DNA of 64,000 nucleotides from Atopobium sp. BS2 (GCF_000565075.1 NZ_JDFG01000028.1:1-64000); one strand, 5' to 3'; counted from the first letter of the stretch, positions 1 to 8,068 are shown. Numbers and translations are program-made. Notes: generated by a model not told the origin, from the sequence alone.

Positions 1-2
1 CT

Positions 3-404
3 GCTGAGTCGCTCGCTTGTATTTATGCAGCTCCAACAAGTCTTTGCATTGCGGGATATATTCAATCTATTTCGTCAAAGTCTGTACCGTTTCTTTTGGT
101 TATGCTGGCAATCGCTTCAATTATTTATGTGGTTTCTTTTGTGTGGTGCATCAGGTGTCTTACAAAACCGTTCTTTCCCAGTCATGCCGCATTTACTTTT
201 CCCTTTGTAATTTGTGTTGTTGCGCGTACGCAGACGTCGGCATACCTAGCTGGACTCGGCCAGCCTCTTCAATGGCTCGACGGAATAGCTACTGTTGAAA
301 CTGTGCTTGCAGCAGGGCTTTGCATTGTTGTGCTTGTACGGTTACTTGCGTACGTTCGCGATCAGACTTTGTCTAAAGCGAGATCTATGAGTAGCCTGAG
401 GTAA
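3..404 (+). CDS. C-terminal part of a TDT-family (TehA-like) membrane transporter
   Basis: The reading frame is open from the window edge (codons from position 3) to the stop at 402-404, so only the last ~133 residues are present. The visible part is hydrophobic with about four membrane segments. It carries IYAAPTSLCIAGY and AAFTFPFVICVVA, which resemble conserved helices of the tellurite-resistance/dicarboxylate transporter (TDT) family of anion channels and exporters. A short basic tail (KARSMSSLR) follows the last helix. The gene begins left of the window, so length and substrate cannot be judged. Family assignment is from remembered motifs; the specific substrate is unknown. Confidence 0.65.
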   Translation, partial: AESLACIYAAPTSLCIAGYIQSISSKSVPFLLVMLAIASIIYVVSFVWCIRCLTKPFFPSHAAFTFPFVICVVARTQTSAYLAGLGQPLQWLDGIATVETVLAAGLCIVVLVRLLAYVRDQTLSKARSMSSLR

Positions 405-409
405 CGTTT

Positions 410-698
410 TTCATTTTGTTTGTTTAGAGTTTCGTGACGGAGCGCGCAACGCGGATGCGGGCGCGGATGTCCGCCACCCAGGAGTCCGCCCTTCTCGGCG
501 ATCTCTTGCTTCTCGCTATCCGGTCAATTTCTGCGCCGAGGAGTTGAGCGCTCGTGTCGAAGACGAGCTCTTAATGGGAGGGCATGGCCGGACCCCGATT
601 CTACCAAGGCAGATCTACTGTAGGTACAGATCATACAATGGGAAATGATGCGATGACGGAAGCGGCTTGGACTGTGCTTTCCTCTGCGCTTGCAGCTT
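410..698. other. Intergenic stretch, no intact gene; possible decayed coding remnant
   Basis: No convincing intact ORF lies here. On the minus strand, between about 570 and 430, there is a 48-codon open stretch without a start codon whose translation (for example QLLGAEIDRIARSK, then WVADIRARIRVARSV) looks protein-like, suggesting the eroded end of a former gene. I cannot name its family. Base composition rises sharply in G+C compared with the transporter gene to the left. Confidence 0.4.
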
Positions 699-745
699 TG
701 TCTGTATCGTATGTATTATTGTGAGTAATACATACGATACAGACA
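690..745 (+). promoter_or_regulatory. Promoter and 20-bp palindromic operator of the GntR gene
   Basis: A perfect inverted repeat has 20-nt arms, TGTCTGTATCGTATGTATTA at 699-718 and its reverse complement at 726-745, separated by a 7-nt spacer. A plausible promoter (TTGCAG at 690-695, 18-bp spacer, TATTAT at 714-719) has its -10 inside the left arm. The palindrome ends 18 nt before the GntR start codon. The layout is what is expected of an autoregulatory operator of a YtrA-type GntR repressor; binding itself is an inference. Confidence 0.7.
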
Positions 746-763
746 TCGTTGGAGGCTCACACC

Positions 764-1138
764 ATGCTCCTGCAGCTGGACTTCTCAACCGCGGCACCCA
801 TCTACCAGCAGATCCGCGATCAGATTGTGCGAGGCATCGCCGAAGGCGAGCTTGCGCCTGGCGAGCGCCTGCCGACCGTGCGGGCGCTCGCATCGGAGTG
901 CGGCGTCAACGCCATGACGGTGAGCAAGGCCTATCAGCTTCTCAAGCAGGAGGGACACGTGCTCGGCGACCGGAGGGGTGGCACCTTCGTGTGCGAGCCC
1001 GATGGCAGCTCGGACCCCGATTCCGGCATCATGGACGCGCTGCGGATGCGCCTGGCTGAGCTGGTGGCCGGTGGGATGTCAGGCAAAGAGGTTCTCGCGC
1101 TCTGCGAGCACCTGCTGGATGAGATTGCGTATCGCTAG
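764..1138 (+). CDS. GntR-family (YtrA subfamily) transcriptional regulator
   Basis: A 124-residue DNA-binding repressor of the short YtrA type. Residues ~10-75 form the winged helix-turn-helix: IYQQIRDQIVRGIAEGELAP, GERLPTVRALASE and NAMTVSKAYQLLKQEG match the GntR domain consensus closely. The short C-terminal tail (LRMRLAELVAGGMSGKEVLA) is the helical dimerisation region found in YtrA proteins instead of a large effector domain. I chose ATG 764 because GGAGG at 751-755 lies 8 nt upstream; an in-frame TTG at 749 overlaps that site. It is followed 14 nt later by a DUF5808-like membrane protein, and such pairs usually have the regulator controlling the adjacent membrane protein. The large palindrome just upstream is its probable own operator. 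Confidence 0.9.
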   Translation: MLLQLDFSTAAPIYQQIRDQIVRGIAEGELAPGERLPTVRALASECGVNAMTVSKAYQLLKQEGHVLGDRRGGTFVCEPDGSSDPDSGIMDALRMRLAELVAGGMSGKEVLALCEHLLDEIAYR

Positions 1139-1152
1139 AAGTAAGGAAGTTT

Positions 1153-2529
1153 ATGATGAGCACTGCGACTATCCTATGGCTCTCCTGCAGCTGGACTCCA
1201 CTCCTCATATGGTGGACGCTCAGGAACAGCGCGCGCTTCAAGAAGAACATTGTCGTCGGCGTCACTTTCCCGCGCGAGGCGCGGGAAGACGTGCAGGTAA
1301 AGGCGTTTCTTACCAGCTACCGTCACCTGCAGCTCGCGTGCGCTATCGTGCTCGTGGCTGCGGCACTTGGCGGTGCGGCGACAGGAACGGTACGAGCGTG
1401 GGCTGGGTCGAGCATGTTCTGCTGGAGCGTCTGGATACTTGTGGTCTGTATCGTGCCCGAGGTAATCTACGCGCTCACCAACCGCAGGCTCGCGGCCCTG
1501 AAGGACGAGCGCGGCTGGCGGCCCAGAGGCGCCGCGGCCCAGCGCGTGACGGTGGCCGATATTGGGGCGGCCGCGCAGTCGTACCCGCGCGTCTCGAGCA
1601 TATGGTTTGTCCTCATCTGCGCGGCGAGCCTGCTCCCCGTCCTGCTCGACCGTGACAACGTAGTAATCTACCTGCTGTTTGCCGTATGTGTGCTCATGAT
1701 GTGGGCAATCTTCCGTTGGTGTTACCGCAATCGCAGCGAGGTGGTGGACGACAACACCGCCCTCACGCAGACGCTCACGCGCATACGCCGGCGCGCCTGG
1801 GCGAGGGTGTTCCTCGTCGCGGCTGCGTCTTTTGCATTCATGAGCTGGGCGCAGCTCCTCTTCCAGGGTTCAACCAATCTGTACTTTATCGGTATGATGC
1901 TTCCCTGCACGGTCCTTGGAATCGTGGCGTTTGCAACCGAGATGCGCGTGCGCAGCCTGCAGGAGCGTCTTACAAAGGCCAGCGGCGAGGGCTTCTACGT
2001 GGACGAGGACGATCACTGGATCTTTGGCATCTTCTACTATAACCCCGACGATGCTGAGCTCATAGTGAACGAGCGCGTGGGCATCAACACGTCGATCAAC
2101 CTGGCACGGCCGGCGGGAAAGGCGATTGTAGTGGCCCTCGCTTGCTCGCTGCTCTGCCTGCCCGTGACGGGAGCGTTCATGGCGGAGGAATTTGGAACTC
2201 CTGTGACGCTTGAGTTGAGCGAGCAGACGATTCGGGCACACCACTTGCTCACAACCTATGAGATTGACATGGCCGACGTGGTGTCTGTGGAGCTGGTTGA
2301 CCAACTTCCCCAGATGACGCGCACGTTTGGTGGCGCGAGTGAAACCTTCCTCGAAGGTAACTTCTCAAGTGACGCGTACGGATCGCTCAAGGTATGCCTG
2401 AACCCCGAGGTCGGCCCCTGGCTCCTCGTGCGGACGAGGAGCGGCACAACCTACCTTCTGGGCGCGAGCGATACGGCGCAGACCGAGACCGTTTATGAGG
2501 AAGTCCCCTCGGCCTTAGTCGATGCATAG
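1153..2529 (+). CDS. Multipass membrane protein with a DUF5808-like segment
   Basis: 458 residues with about eight hydrophobic segments (an N-terminal one, a pair around 70-120, further ones around 160-200, 230-270 and 330-350). Between residues ~290 and 320 is the motif DEDDHWIFGIFYYNPDD followed by VNERVGINTSIN, typical of the DUF5808 module usually found with DUF1648 in Gram-positive membrane proteins. The C-terminal ~110 residues are predicted soluble and beta-rich, probably a PH-like domain. It is co-transcribed with the GntR gene (14-nt gap). Function is unknown; relatives are linked to cell-envelope stress or SdpI-like immunity, but nothing here proves that. The start could equally be the adjacent ATG at 1156. 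Confidence 0.7.
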   Translation: MMSTATILWLSCSWTPLLIWWTLRNSARFKKNIVVGVTFPREAREDVQVKAFLTSYRHLQLACAIVLVAAALGGAATGTVRAWAGSSMFCWSVWILVVCIVPEVIYALTNRRLAALKDERGWRPRGAAAQRVTVADIGAAAQSYPRVSSIWFVLICAASLLPVLLDRDNVVIYLLFAVCVLMMWAIFRWCYRNRSEVVDDNTALTQTLTRIRRRAWARVFLVAAASFAFMSWAQLLFQGSTNLYFIGMMLPCTVLGIVAFATEMRVRSLQERLTKASGEGFYVDEDDHWIFGIFYYNPDDAELIVNERVGINTSINLARPAGKAIVVALACSLLCLPVTGAFMAEEFGTPVTLELSEQTIRAHHLLTTYEIDMADVVSVELVDQLPQMTRTFGGASETFLEGNFSSDAYGSLKVCLNPEVGPWLLVRTRSGTTYLLGASDTAQTETVYEEVPSALVDA

Positions 2530-2740
2530 TGTGACCTCTCGCGCCTAAACTCGTCGGTGTACTTGTTGTTGCCCATGCCTTGCCTCGCTTTCTCGGTTGT
2601 CTGGGCATATACGATTCCTGGGTTTTGAATCTGGGATGCCCGTGTCCGAAAAAAACGATACAGGTCACTCTGACCCTGATTACGCCCCGTGGTGAGACAA
2701 CATCGCGGACCACCGGGAGGACGTGGACTAGGGGTGCAGG
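2530..2740. other. Intergenic region between the membrane protein and DUF4143 genes
   Basis: No coding potential recognised. A single run resembling the core of the downstream repeats (AAAAAAACGATA near 2650) may be a degenerate copy, out of phase with the four clear ones. Confidence 0.4.
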
Positions 2741-2854
2741 GTGTAAAAAACGCGACCGAGAGACTGTCCTAGCGTGCGAAAAACGCAATAAAACCACTAT
2801 AAAATGATGTAAAAAACGCAACTGAAAGCGTATCATAGAGTGTGAAAAACGCAT
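2741..2854 (+). repeat. Four direct repeats at exact 33-bp spacing
   Basis: The core GTGTRAAAAACGCAA (with small variations) starts at 2741, 2774, 2807 and 2840, so every step is exactly 33 bp. The 18 bp between cores are much less conserved. The array ends 33 nt before the start codon of the AAA+/DUF4143 gene. Regular phasing close to three helical turns suggests that the same face of the DNA is bound repeatedly, as in iteron or multi-site operators. Function is inferred only. Confidence 0.8.
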
Positions 2855-2887
2855 TTCACTTGTTAATTACTATGGGGAGATGAAATC

Positions 2888-4213
2888 ATGCTCAAACGCA
2901 AGGCATACCAAAGGCTGGAGGATTGGAAACGATACAAGACGAAGCAGGCACTTCTCGTCAAAGGAGCCCGACAGGTAGGAAAGACGACCCTTGTCAGGCA
3001 GTTTGCCGCAGACAACTATGGGATCCTCGCCGAGGTGAACTTCTTCGACAACAAGACTGCCAAAGAGACGGTCATGAGGGCGATTGATGCTGATGACCTG
3101 CTTCTACGTCTTTCCGTGCTCAGCGGGAAAGAACTGGAGGCCGGAAAGACCCTCGTCTTCCTCGACGAGATCCAGGAGTGTGGTGCGGACCTGCTCACCT
3201 GGATCAAGATGCTCCTTGAACGGACCGACTACGATTACATTCTTTCGGGCTCTCTGCTGGGGATTGAGGTATCCAATATTTCCTCCCTTCCCGTTGGTTT
3301 TTTGCAGGAAGTAACCTTGTATCCCCTTGATTTTGAGGAGTTTTGCTGGGCAAGTGGGATAGGCAAGACGGCATTGGAAGCTGTTTCTGCCTGTATGGAA
3401 TCCCTTACCCCTGTGCCTGATTATCTGCATGATAAGCTTACGGATACCTTTTACCGGTATCTTTTGGTAGGCGGTATGCCTGACGTTGTGCAGGCCTTTG
3501 TGGACAACAACGACCTCTTGCGAGCCCGTAATCTGCAGAGGGGAATTGTGAACATGTACAAGATGGACATGGCCAAGTATGTATCGGATACGCTTGAGGC
3601 GCGCCAGGTACAAATGGTATACGAGTCCATACCTTCTCAGTTGAATTCTGAGAACAAGCGATTCAAATATGCAAGGCTGGGGAAGAGTCTGAGGTTTGCC
3701 AACCTTGAGTTCGCGTTCGACTGGCTTGAGCACGTAGGGGTCGCTCTTCCGGCATTCCGAGTCAATGAGCCGACGTTTCCCCTTGCCGCCCATGAGGACC
3801 GAAACATGCTGAAGCTTTACGCAAATGACGTCGGCCTGCTTACCGCCCAAATGATGGGGGATGTCGATATCGATATCCTCAATAGAAGGTCAAGCATAAA
3901 CTTTGGGTCGATATTTGAGAATGTGGCAGCCCAGGAATTCAGGGCGTGTGGAAGGGAACTGCGCTACTATAATTCCTCCAAGATAGGCGAGGTTGATTTT
4001 GTGCTTCAGGGGCAACAAGGAGGCATCGACCTCTGTGAGATAAAGAGTGGTAAGAACTATCGACGCCACAGTGCGCTTGACAATCTCCTAACAACAAAAA
4101 ACTACAGCTTCGAACATGTCTACGTATTTCATGACGGCAATGTGGATACTCCAGGAGCTTTCGAAGGTGTTACGTATCTCCCTATTTATATGATGGGTAT
4201 GGCACTGGGCTGA
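2888..4213 (+). CDS. AAA+ ATPase with C-terminal DUF4143 (nuclease-like) domain
   Basis: A 441-residue member of the common but poorly understood AAA_14/DUF4143 family. Walker A is GARQVGKTT (residues ~26-34) and Walker B is LVFLDEIQE (~88-96); SGSLLG is a sensor-like segment near 125. The C-terminal DUF4143 part contains EVDFVL ... DLCEIKSGK (~368-390), which resembles the E/D...EXK arrangement of PD-(D/E)XK folds. Length is normal for the family. GGGGAG precedes ATG 2888. The gene stands alone, between the GntR unit and the convergent anti-sigma gene, and its upstream region carries the 33-bp repeats. Family members are often mobile or multicopy and their biological role is not established. 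Confidence 0.9.
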   Translation: MLKRKAYQRLEDWKRYKTKQALLVKGARQVGKTTLVRQFAADNYGILAEVNFFDNKTAKETVMRAIDADDLLLRLSVLSGKELEAGKTLVFLDEIQECGADLLTWIKMLLERTDYDYILSGSLLGIEVSNISSLPVGFLQEVTLYPLDFEEFCWASGIGKTALEAVSACMESLTPVPDYLHDKLTDTFYRYLLVGGMPDVVQAFVDNNDLLRARNLQRGIVNMYKMDMAKYVSDTLEARQVQMVYESIPSQLNSENKRFKYARLGKSLRFANLEFAFDWLEHVGVALPAFRVNEPTFPLAAHEDRNMLKLYANDVGLLTAQMMGDVDIDILNRRSSINFGSIFENVAAQEFRACGRELRYYNSSKIGEVDFVLQGQQGGIDLCEIKSGKNYRRHSALDNLLTTKNYSFEHVYVFHDGNVDTPGAFEGVTYLPIYMMGMALG

Positions 4214-4250
4214 CGCAGGAACTGGCTGACCAAGAACCAATTTGTGGTCT

Positions 4251-5318
4251 CTATTTCACTTCAGCGATGGCATAAAGATGTGGCGCGCTTTCGAGAAGCC
4301 CTTCCAGTTGAGCTTTTGCCTCCTGGTTATTCGGGTTTTTGGCGAGAGTAACATTTGCTCGGATGGACGAGTCAAGCCACTCTGTATAGAGCTGCTCAAA
4401 GTTGTCAACGGGCGTGATGACATAGGATTTTGTCTGGGTACTTCCATCCGCAAATGTAACAGTTGCCACGAAGGCCGTCTTAGCGAGGGTCTCAGAGAAG
4501 CGCTTCTCAAGGGCGACTTGCAAACGGTTATGGTCCTTCTCGTATTGCCATAGTTCTTCGTCGGACGATGTGTCGGTGACCTGAAAAAGCCAATCGCTGA
4601 GGGCTTGGATTGTGCCGTCATCGACAAATGAAGCCCTTATGCTGCGGGTCAGGTTCTTCTCGTCATTCTGCTGAAAGTCCCCCACGGTGAAATCCAAGCC
4701 GCTTTCGCCTGCGGGACCGTCTTCTGCCTGGTCCTTTACGAGGGAATCGAAGTAGATATGAGTATCGGTATACGTGTTGTCGTTGGGCAGACTGGCGTAG
4801 TCTCCCTCAAGAGAATAGGTGAGACTTGCAACGTTTCTTGTTGAGCACGAGAGGTCGATATCATGGGTAACTGACCATACTGAATGGTCCCCGCCACTGA
4901 AAGACCCTAGTGCGCTGAGGGTTTCTGTCGGCAGGGGCACCACTGCCCCGCTCTCGTCCGGTGTTTCTTGGGCGAAAGCCTTGAGGGTGAAGAAATTCCC
5001 GCCTGAGGAACCCCCAAAGATCCCAAGCCCCACAAAGACTGCTCCCGCTGCTGCGGCTATGCCGCCGACATAGAAAAATCTGCGTCGGGTCATCGTCAGT
5101 TTGTGCTGTGGTGGGGAATCAGCCTGCATTGATAGCCCGTGCTGTGGTACGTGGCGAGAAGCATCTGTCTCGGCAGAGACCTTGGCATCAATTGCACGAG
5201 CTTCTCGCAATACCTTTTCTCTTACGGTGTAGGGGAGCTTGGCTTCCTTGGAAATCATTTTAAGCTCATCCATTGGGTTGGGGCTGTGGTGTGAACTGGT
5301 ATGAGTCGGCTTATGCAT
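4251..5318 (-). CDS. Putative membrane-anchored anti-sigma factor
   Basis: 355 residues: a hydrophilic N-terminal ~75 residues (predicted cytoplasmic), then MTRRRFFYVGGIAAAAGAV, a single membrane segment preceded by a twin-arginine-like RRRFF, then a ~255-residue extracytoplasmic domain. AFAQE after the membrane segment could be a signal-peptidase site, so a Tat-exported form is also conceivable. It overlaps the stop of the ECF sigma gene by 8 nt and has its own AGGAGG site inside that gene, the classic translationally coupled sigma/anti-sigma layout. No standard anti-sigma zinc motif (HXXXCXXC) is visible, so the role is inferred from position and topology. The outer domain may be the sensor; I recognise no named fold. 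Confidence 0.65.
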   Translation of the reverse strand: MHKPTHTSSHHSPNPMDELKMISKEAKLPYTVREKVLREARAIDAKVSAETDASRHVPQHGLSMQADSPPQHKLTMTRRRFFYVGGIAAAAGAVFVGLGIFGGSSGGNFFTLKAFAQETPDESGAVVPLPTETLSALGSFSGGDHSVWSVTHDIDLSCSTRNVASLTYSLEGDYASLPNDNTYTDTHIYFDSLVKDQAEDGPAGESGLDFTVGDFQQNDEKNLTRSIRASFVDDGTIQALSDWLFQVTDTSSDEELWQYEKDHNRLQVALEKRFSETLAKTAFVATVTFADGSTQTKSYVITPVDNFEQLYTEWLDSSIRANVTLAKNPNNQEAKAQLEGLLESAPHLYAIAEVK

Positions 5319-5988
5319 AGCTATCCTCCTGTCTCAAGTTGGAAGTTTCTTCAAGTAGCGACCGTATCTGCCTGCGGGCGCGATACAGCCTTGTGCGGAC
5401 GGTCGTCGGCGAGCACCCCAAGATGTGGGCGATCTCATGTGTCGGATAATCCTCGATATAGTGGAGAAGCACGACTTCCCTCAGTTTTTCGGGCAACTGC
5501 CCGATGGCCTGCCACAAGGCATTTGCCTCAAGCCTTCCGAGCACCTCGTCCATTACCTCGTTTGCGGGATATACCGCCCGGGCATCTGTCATCTGGGGTG
5601 ACGGCCCATTTTGTGAGGTCTCTAGCGTGTCTGTTGCATCTATGGCCTCGACCCGGCTGTTCCAGGGTGCCCGATGCAGCTCGTGACATCTGTTGATGGT
5701 CACCCGCAGCAGCCACGCCTTGAGATGTTCTTCACTCGAGAAGACCGTGTTGCTGGTAAGTAGCCTGATGAATACATCCTGTGCGACGTCTTGTGCGTCT
5801 GCGACCGAGCGGGTCTGGTTGAGCGCCACGAGATAGACGGTCCCGCCCCATCTGTCCATCGCCTGTCGGATGAACTCCTCGCTGCTGCTGTCATTGCGAA
5901 GGTTGCTGTCGGCATGAAGACTGTCGATGGTGTGGCCGTCCTTTCTTGCCCTATTGCCTCCGCCTTGCTTTCGAGTCTCGATGATAAT
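5311..5988 (-). CDS. ECF (sigma-70 family group IV) RNA polymerase sigma factor
   Basis: Region 2 is GGTVYLVALNQTRSVADAQDVAQDVFIRLL with AWLLRVTINRCHE (2.3-2.4). Region 4 is LPEKLREVVLLHYIEDYPTHEIAHILGCSPTTVRTRLYRARRQI. It should guide RNA polymerase to envelope-stress-type promoters and be held by the downstream membrane protein. The only in-frame ATG is at 5859, which would remove the SSSEEFIRQA segment that precedes region 2 homology. The frame is open back to a stop at 5998-6000, and a strong GGGGAGG site lies directly before ATT-ATC-ATC (5983-5988), with a likely ECF promoter just upstream. I therefore extend the gene to the ATT/ATC cluster (up to 225 residues); if initiation is only at 5859 it has 182. 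Confidence 0.8.
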   Translation of the reverse strand: MIIETRKQGGGNRARKDGHTIDSLHADSNLRNDSSSEEFIRQAMDRWGGTVYLVALNQTRSVADAQDVAQDVFIRLLTSNTVFSSEEHLKAWLLRVTINRCHELHRAPWNSRVEAIDATDTLETSQNGPSPQMTDARAVYPANEVMDEVLGRLEANALWQAIGQLPEKLREVVLLHYIEDYPTHEIAHILGCSPTTVRTRLYRARRQIRSLLEETSNLRQEDSYA

Positions 5989-6005
5989 CGCCTCCCCTCA
6001 CCTTT

Positions 6006-6033
6006 AATATGCGCGAAAAGAGGGAAACGTTCC
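6006..6033 (-). promoter_or_regulatory. Likely autoregulated ECF-type promoter of the sigma gene
   Basis: Reading the minus strand, GGAAC (6033-6029), a ~15-nt pyrimidine-rich spacer, then GCGCATATT (6014-6006) fits the GGAAC -35 and short -10 of ECF promoters. It lies about 20 nt before the ribosome site of the sigma gene, leaving a very short leader. This is an inference from consensus. Confidence 0.5.
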
Positions 6034-6083
6034 ATTACATGAACAAGATATTTCGCAAATTGACTAGTGTAGACTGGCGTATA

Positions 6084-6105
6084 GGGATGCCATCGGGATG
6101 CCATC
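6084..6105 (+). repeat. Tandem 11-bp duplication
   Basis: GGGATGCCATC occurs twice head to tail between the divergent sigma and deaminase genes. It is probably a simple slippage duplication, though its position between divergent genes leaves a regulatory role possible. Confidence 0.6.
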
Positions 6106-6214
6106 GGAAAGCGTGGCATCAGAACTTCATGGCATGAGGTATGAGGCATCGAGATATAGGGGCGACAAGATATACGGTATTGGGTTTGGTCGTCCTTTCG
6201 AGGGGGAGACATGT

Positions 6215-6742
6215 ATGGATAAGGAACCGTCTTGGGAGACTCCTCGCAGGGCTCACTTTACCCATGAAGAGGACGTGGCATTTCTCCGCAGGACAATCAA
6301 GGTTTCAAGAGATTCCCGCTCACACGGGAACACTCTGTTTGGCGACATCCTGGTAGACGAACACAAGAATATCGTGCTTGAACAGGAGAACGTCAAAATT
6401 ACCGAGCATCGCTGCATTGCACATGCCGAGACCATGCTGGCAGATTGGGCTTCGCACGAATTTGACCGCGACTATCTTTGGCAGTGCATGCTTTATACAA
6501 CGGCCGAACCTTGTGCTATGTGTGTGGGTGCTATTTACTGGGCAAACATCGGTCGTGTGGTCTTTGCCATGACGGAGCGTGACCTTCTTGCCATGACGGG
6601 AAGCAGCGAGCAAAACCCCACTATGGATATGCCCGCTCGGAGCATCTTTGCCTCAAGTCAAAAGAATATCGAGGTTATAGGACCATTTCCAGAGCTGATT
6701 GAAGAGGCGGCTGCGGCCCATGTGGGCTATTGGGGTGAGTAG
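6215..6742 (+). CDS. Nucleoside/guanine deaminase-like zinc enzyme (CMP/dCMP deaminase fold)
   Basis: A 175-residue cytidine-deaminase-like protein. The zinc and catalytic motif HAE (CIAHAETM, residues ~67-74) is followed by the two-cysteine motif AEPCAMCVGAIYWANI (~100-115). The architecture and the W/Y-rich C terminus fit the GuaD/nucleoside deaminase branch rather than tRNA adenosine deaminase TadA, although substrate cannot be fixed from motifs. ATG 6215 was chosen for the GAGGGGGAG site 6 nt upstream; a longer in-frame start at 6098 has no ribosome site. It is divergent from the ECF sigma gene. Confidence 0.8.
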   Translation: MDKEPSWETPRRAHFTHEEDVAFLRRTIKVSRDSRSHGNTLFGDILVDEHKNIVLEQENVKITEHRCIAHAETMLADWASHEFDRDYLWQCMLYTTAEPCAMCVGAIYWANIGRVVFAMTERDLLAMTGSSEQNPTMDMPARSIFASSQKNIEVIGPFPELIEEAAAAHVGYWGE

Positions 6743-6830
6743 GGAGTTAAGGTAAAGTCAGGGCTTTTAAGGTCAGGGCATCTTCGTTACGATCACCAAG
6801 GGGTACTTTTATAACAGAGGGGGAGAGACA

Positions 6831-7118
6831 TGCCAAAAAAGCTTGAAGTATACCGAAGAGGGGTTTGCCGATAGGGTCTTCCACCTTCATCTGCGTCTTA
6901 CCGGGGATAACGATGAGCTCTATTTCCGCGATTACCTGTGCGATCATCCTGAAGATGCCGAGAATTACCAGCTCCTGAAGCTCTCACTCTGGAAGAAGTT
7001 TGAGTACAACAGGGATGCCTACACGGATGCGAAAGGCGACTTCATCAAGCGCTGTACCGATCTTGCGCATCTTGCCTACGGCGACAGATATGCAACCAGA
7101 ACGAGAGAAACGGACTAG
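6831..7118 (+). pseudogene. Remnant of a GrpB/UPF0157 family gene
   Basis: From 6846 the reading frame encodes KYTEEGFADRVFHLHLRL ... YFRDYLCDHPEDAENY ... REAY-like DAYTDAKGDFI, which is the C-terminal half of the GrpB (UPF0157, nucleotidyltransferase-like) family; intact members are about twice this length. A good ribosome site (GAGGGGGAGAG) and ATG at 6831 start MPKKLE, a typical GrpB beginning, but in a different frame that stops after ~14 codons. This looks like an internal deletion that removed the N-terminal half and joined the ends out of frame. Residual translation from TTG 6843 is unlikely to give an active protein. Confidence 0.65.
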
Positions 7119-7132
7119 TCACCGTAATCTAT

Positions 7133-7849
7133 GTGGCAAAAGAGGAGATGGCAAGACTCATGCGGGCAGATAAAAGGTATTTCGATAAAGCCATGGGCTC
7201 ATTGGCGGTTCTTCTCTCGTTGGTGCCTACGGTCGTTCTGTCTGTCATGTGGAATTCGATTCCCCAGTTGATACCGGCCCATTGGTCGGCGGACTCTATT
7301 GACCGATGGGGACAGAAATGGGAGCTTCTTATTGTTCCTACAATATGCCTGATATCTGGTCTTATGTTGGCAGTCTACGCGTTTAAGCGGGATTCAGATG
7401 ATATGAACGGCGCAAATAACACAGATGGAGCAAACTCTCACTTTATCGTAAGGAACAGAAGACTTGCGATCGCTTTTTTGACAATCGCCCTGTTCTCGTT
7501 CTCTGCCCTGTCCCTTGTGCATACCTACCTGTCATTGCAGGCAGGAGAACCCATAACACTCCAATCCTACGGGATGACTCTCTTTTACATCATAGACGGC
7601 TTAGTTTTTATTCTATTGGGAGTTGTTTTTCCGATAGGTTCCGTGAACGCGTCTTCTAGATTAAGGCGACTCAACAGTGCCTATGCCAAGGGCCTCCTTA
7701 TTCTGGCGGGAGCGACGATCCTTCTGTTCTGTGGCACCGGCTTTCTGAGAGGGCATGCCGCCTTACTGTTGATGTCTGTAATGATTATCGTGCCGGCAGT
7801 GCTTATCTCGGTCTCTTCTTATCGCAACCAACAAGAGGGGTCCTTGTGA
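7133..7849 (+). CDS. DUF1648-domain membrane protein (SdpI-like)
   Basis: About 238 residues with roughly six membrane helices. The N-terminal motif SLVPTVVLSVMWNSIPQLIP followed by AHWSADSIDRWGQKW is the DUF1648 signature (helix, then HW...G..D.WG.K) found in SdpI immunity/signal proteins and many Gram-positive envelope proteins. The start is uncertain: GTG 7133 gives the longest form, while ATG 7148 and ATG 7160 are alternatives, with GAGGAG at 7142-7147 favouring 7160. It follows the GrpB remnant by 14 nt. No SdpR-type repressor is adjacent, so a specific immunity role is not supported. Confidence 0.7.
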   Translation: MAKEEMARLMRADKRYFDKAMGSLAVLLSLVPTVVLSVMWNSIPQLIPAHWSADSIDRWGQKWELLIVPTICLISGLMLAVYAFKRDSDDMNGANNTDGANSHFIVRNRRLAIAFLTIALFSFSALSLVHTYLSLQAGEPITLQSYGMTLFYIIDGLVFILLGVVFPIGSVNASSRLRRLNSAYAKGLLILAGATILLFCGTGFLRGHAALLLMSVMIIVPAVLISVSSYRNQQEGSL

Positions 7850-7877
7850 CGAGGGATGTGTCTAAGGGGCCGAAGAG

Positions 7878-7939
7878 AAGTCCGAAGACAAGTCCGAAGA
7901 CAAGTCCGAAGAAGAGGTTCGAAGAAGAAGTCCGAAGAC
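7878..7939 (+). repeat. 12-bp tandem repeat AAGTCCGAAGAC
   Basis: Copies start at 7878, 7890 and 7902 (last base changed), with a further copy at 7928. A GTG-started frame overlapping the end of the DUF1648 gene would read KSPKTSPKTSPKK, but the rest of that frame lacks any protein-like character, so I treat this as a slippage-prone DNA repeat. Confidence 0.7.
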
Positions 7940-8068
7940 AGGCACCACAGGCACCAACACTGGCTAGTTGTACGACCTATCCGACTGGAGGGCCTCAAGA
8001 AGTAAGTTGTACTTGGTGTCTAATTCCTCTTCTCGCCAAAGGTTTTCCGAAATCCGCTAAAATACCGC

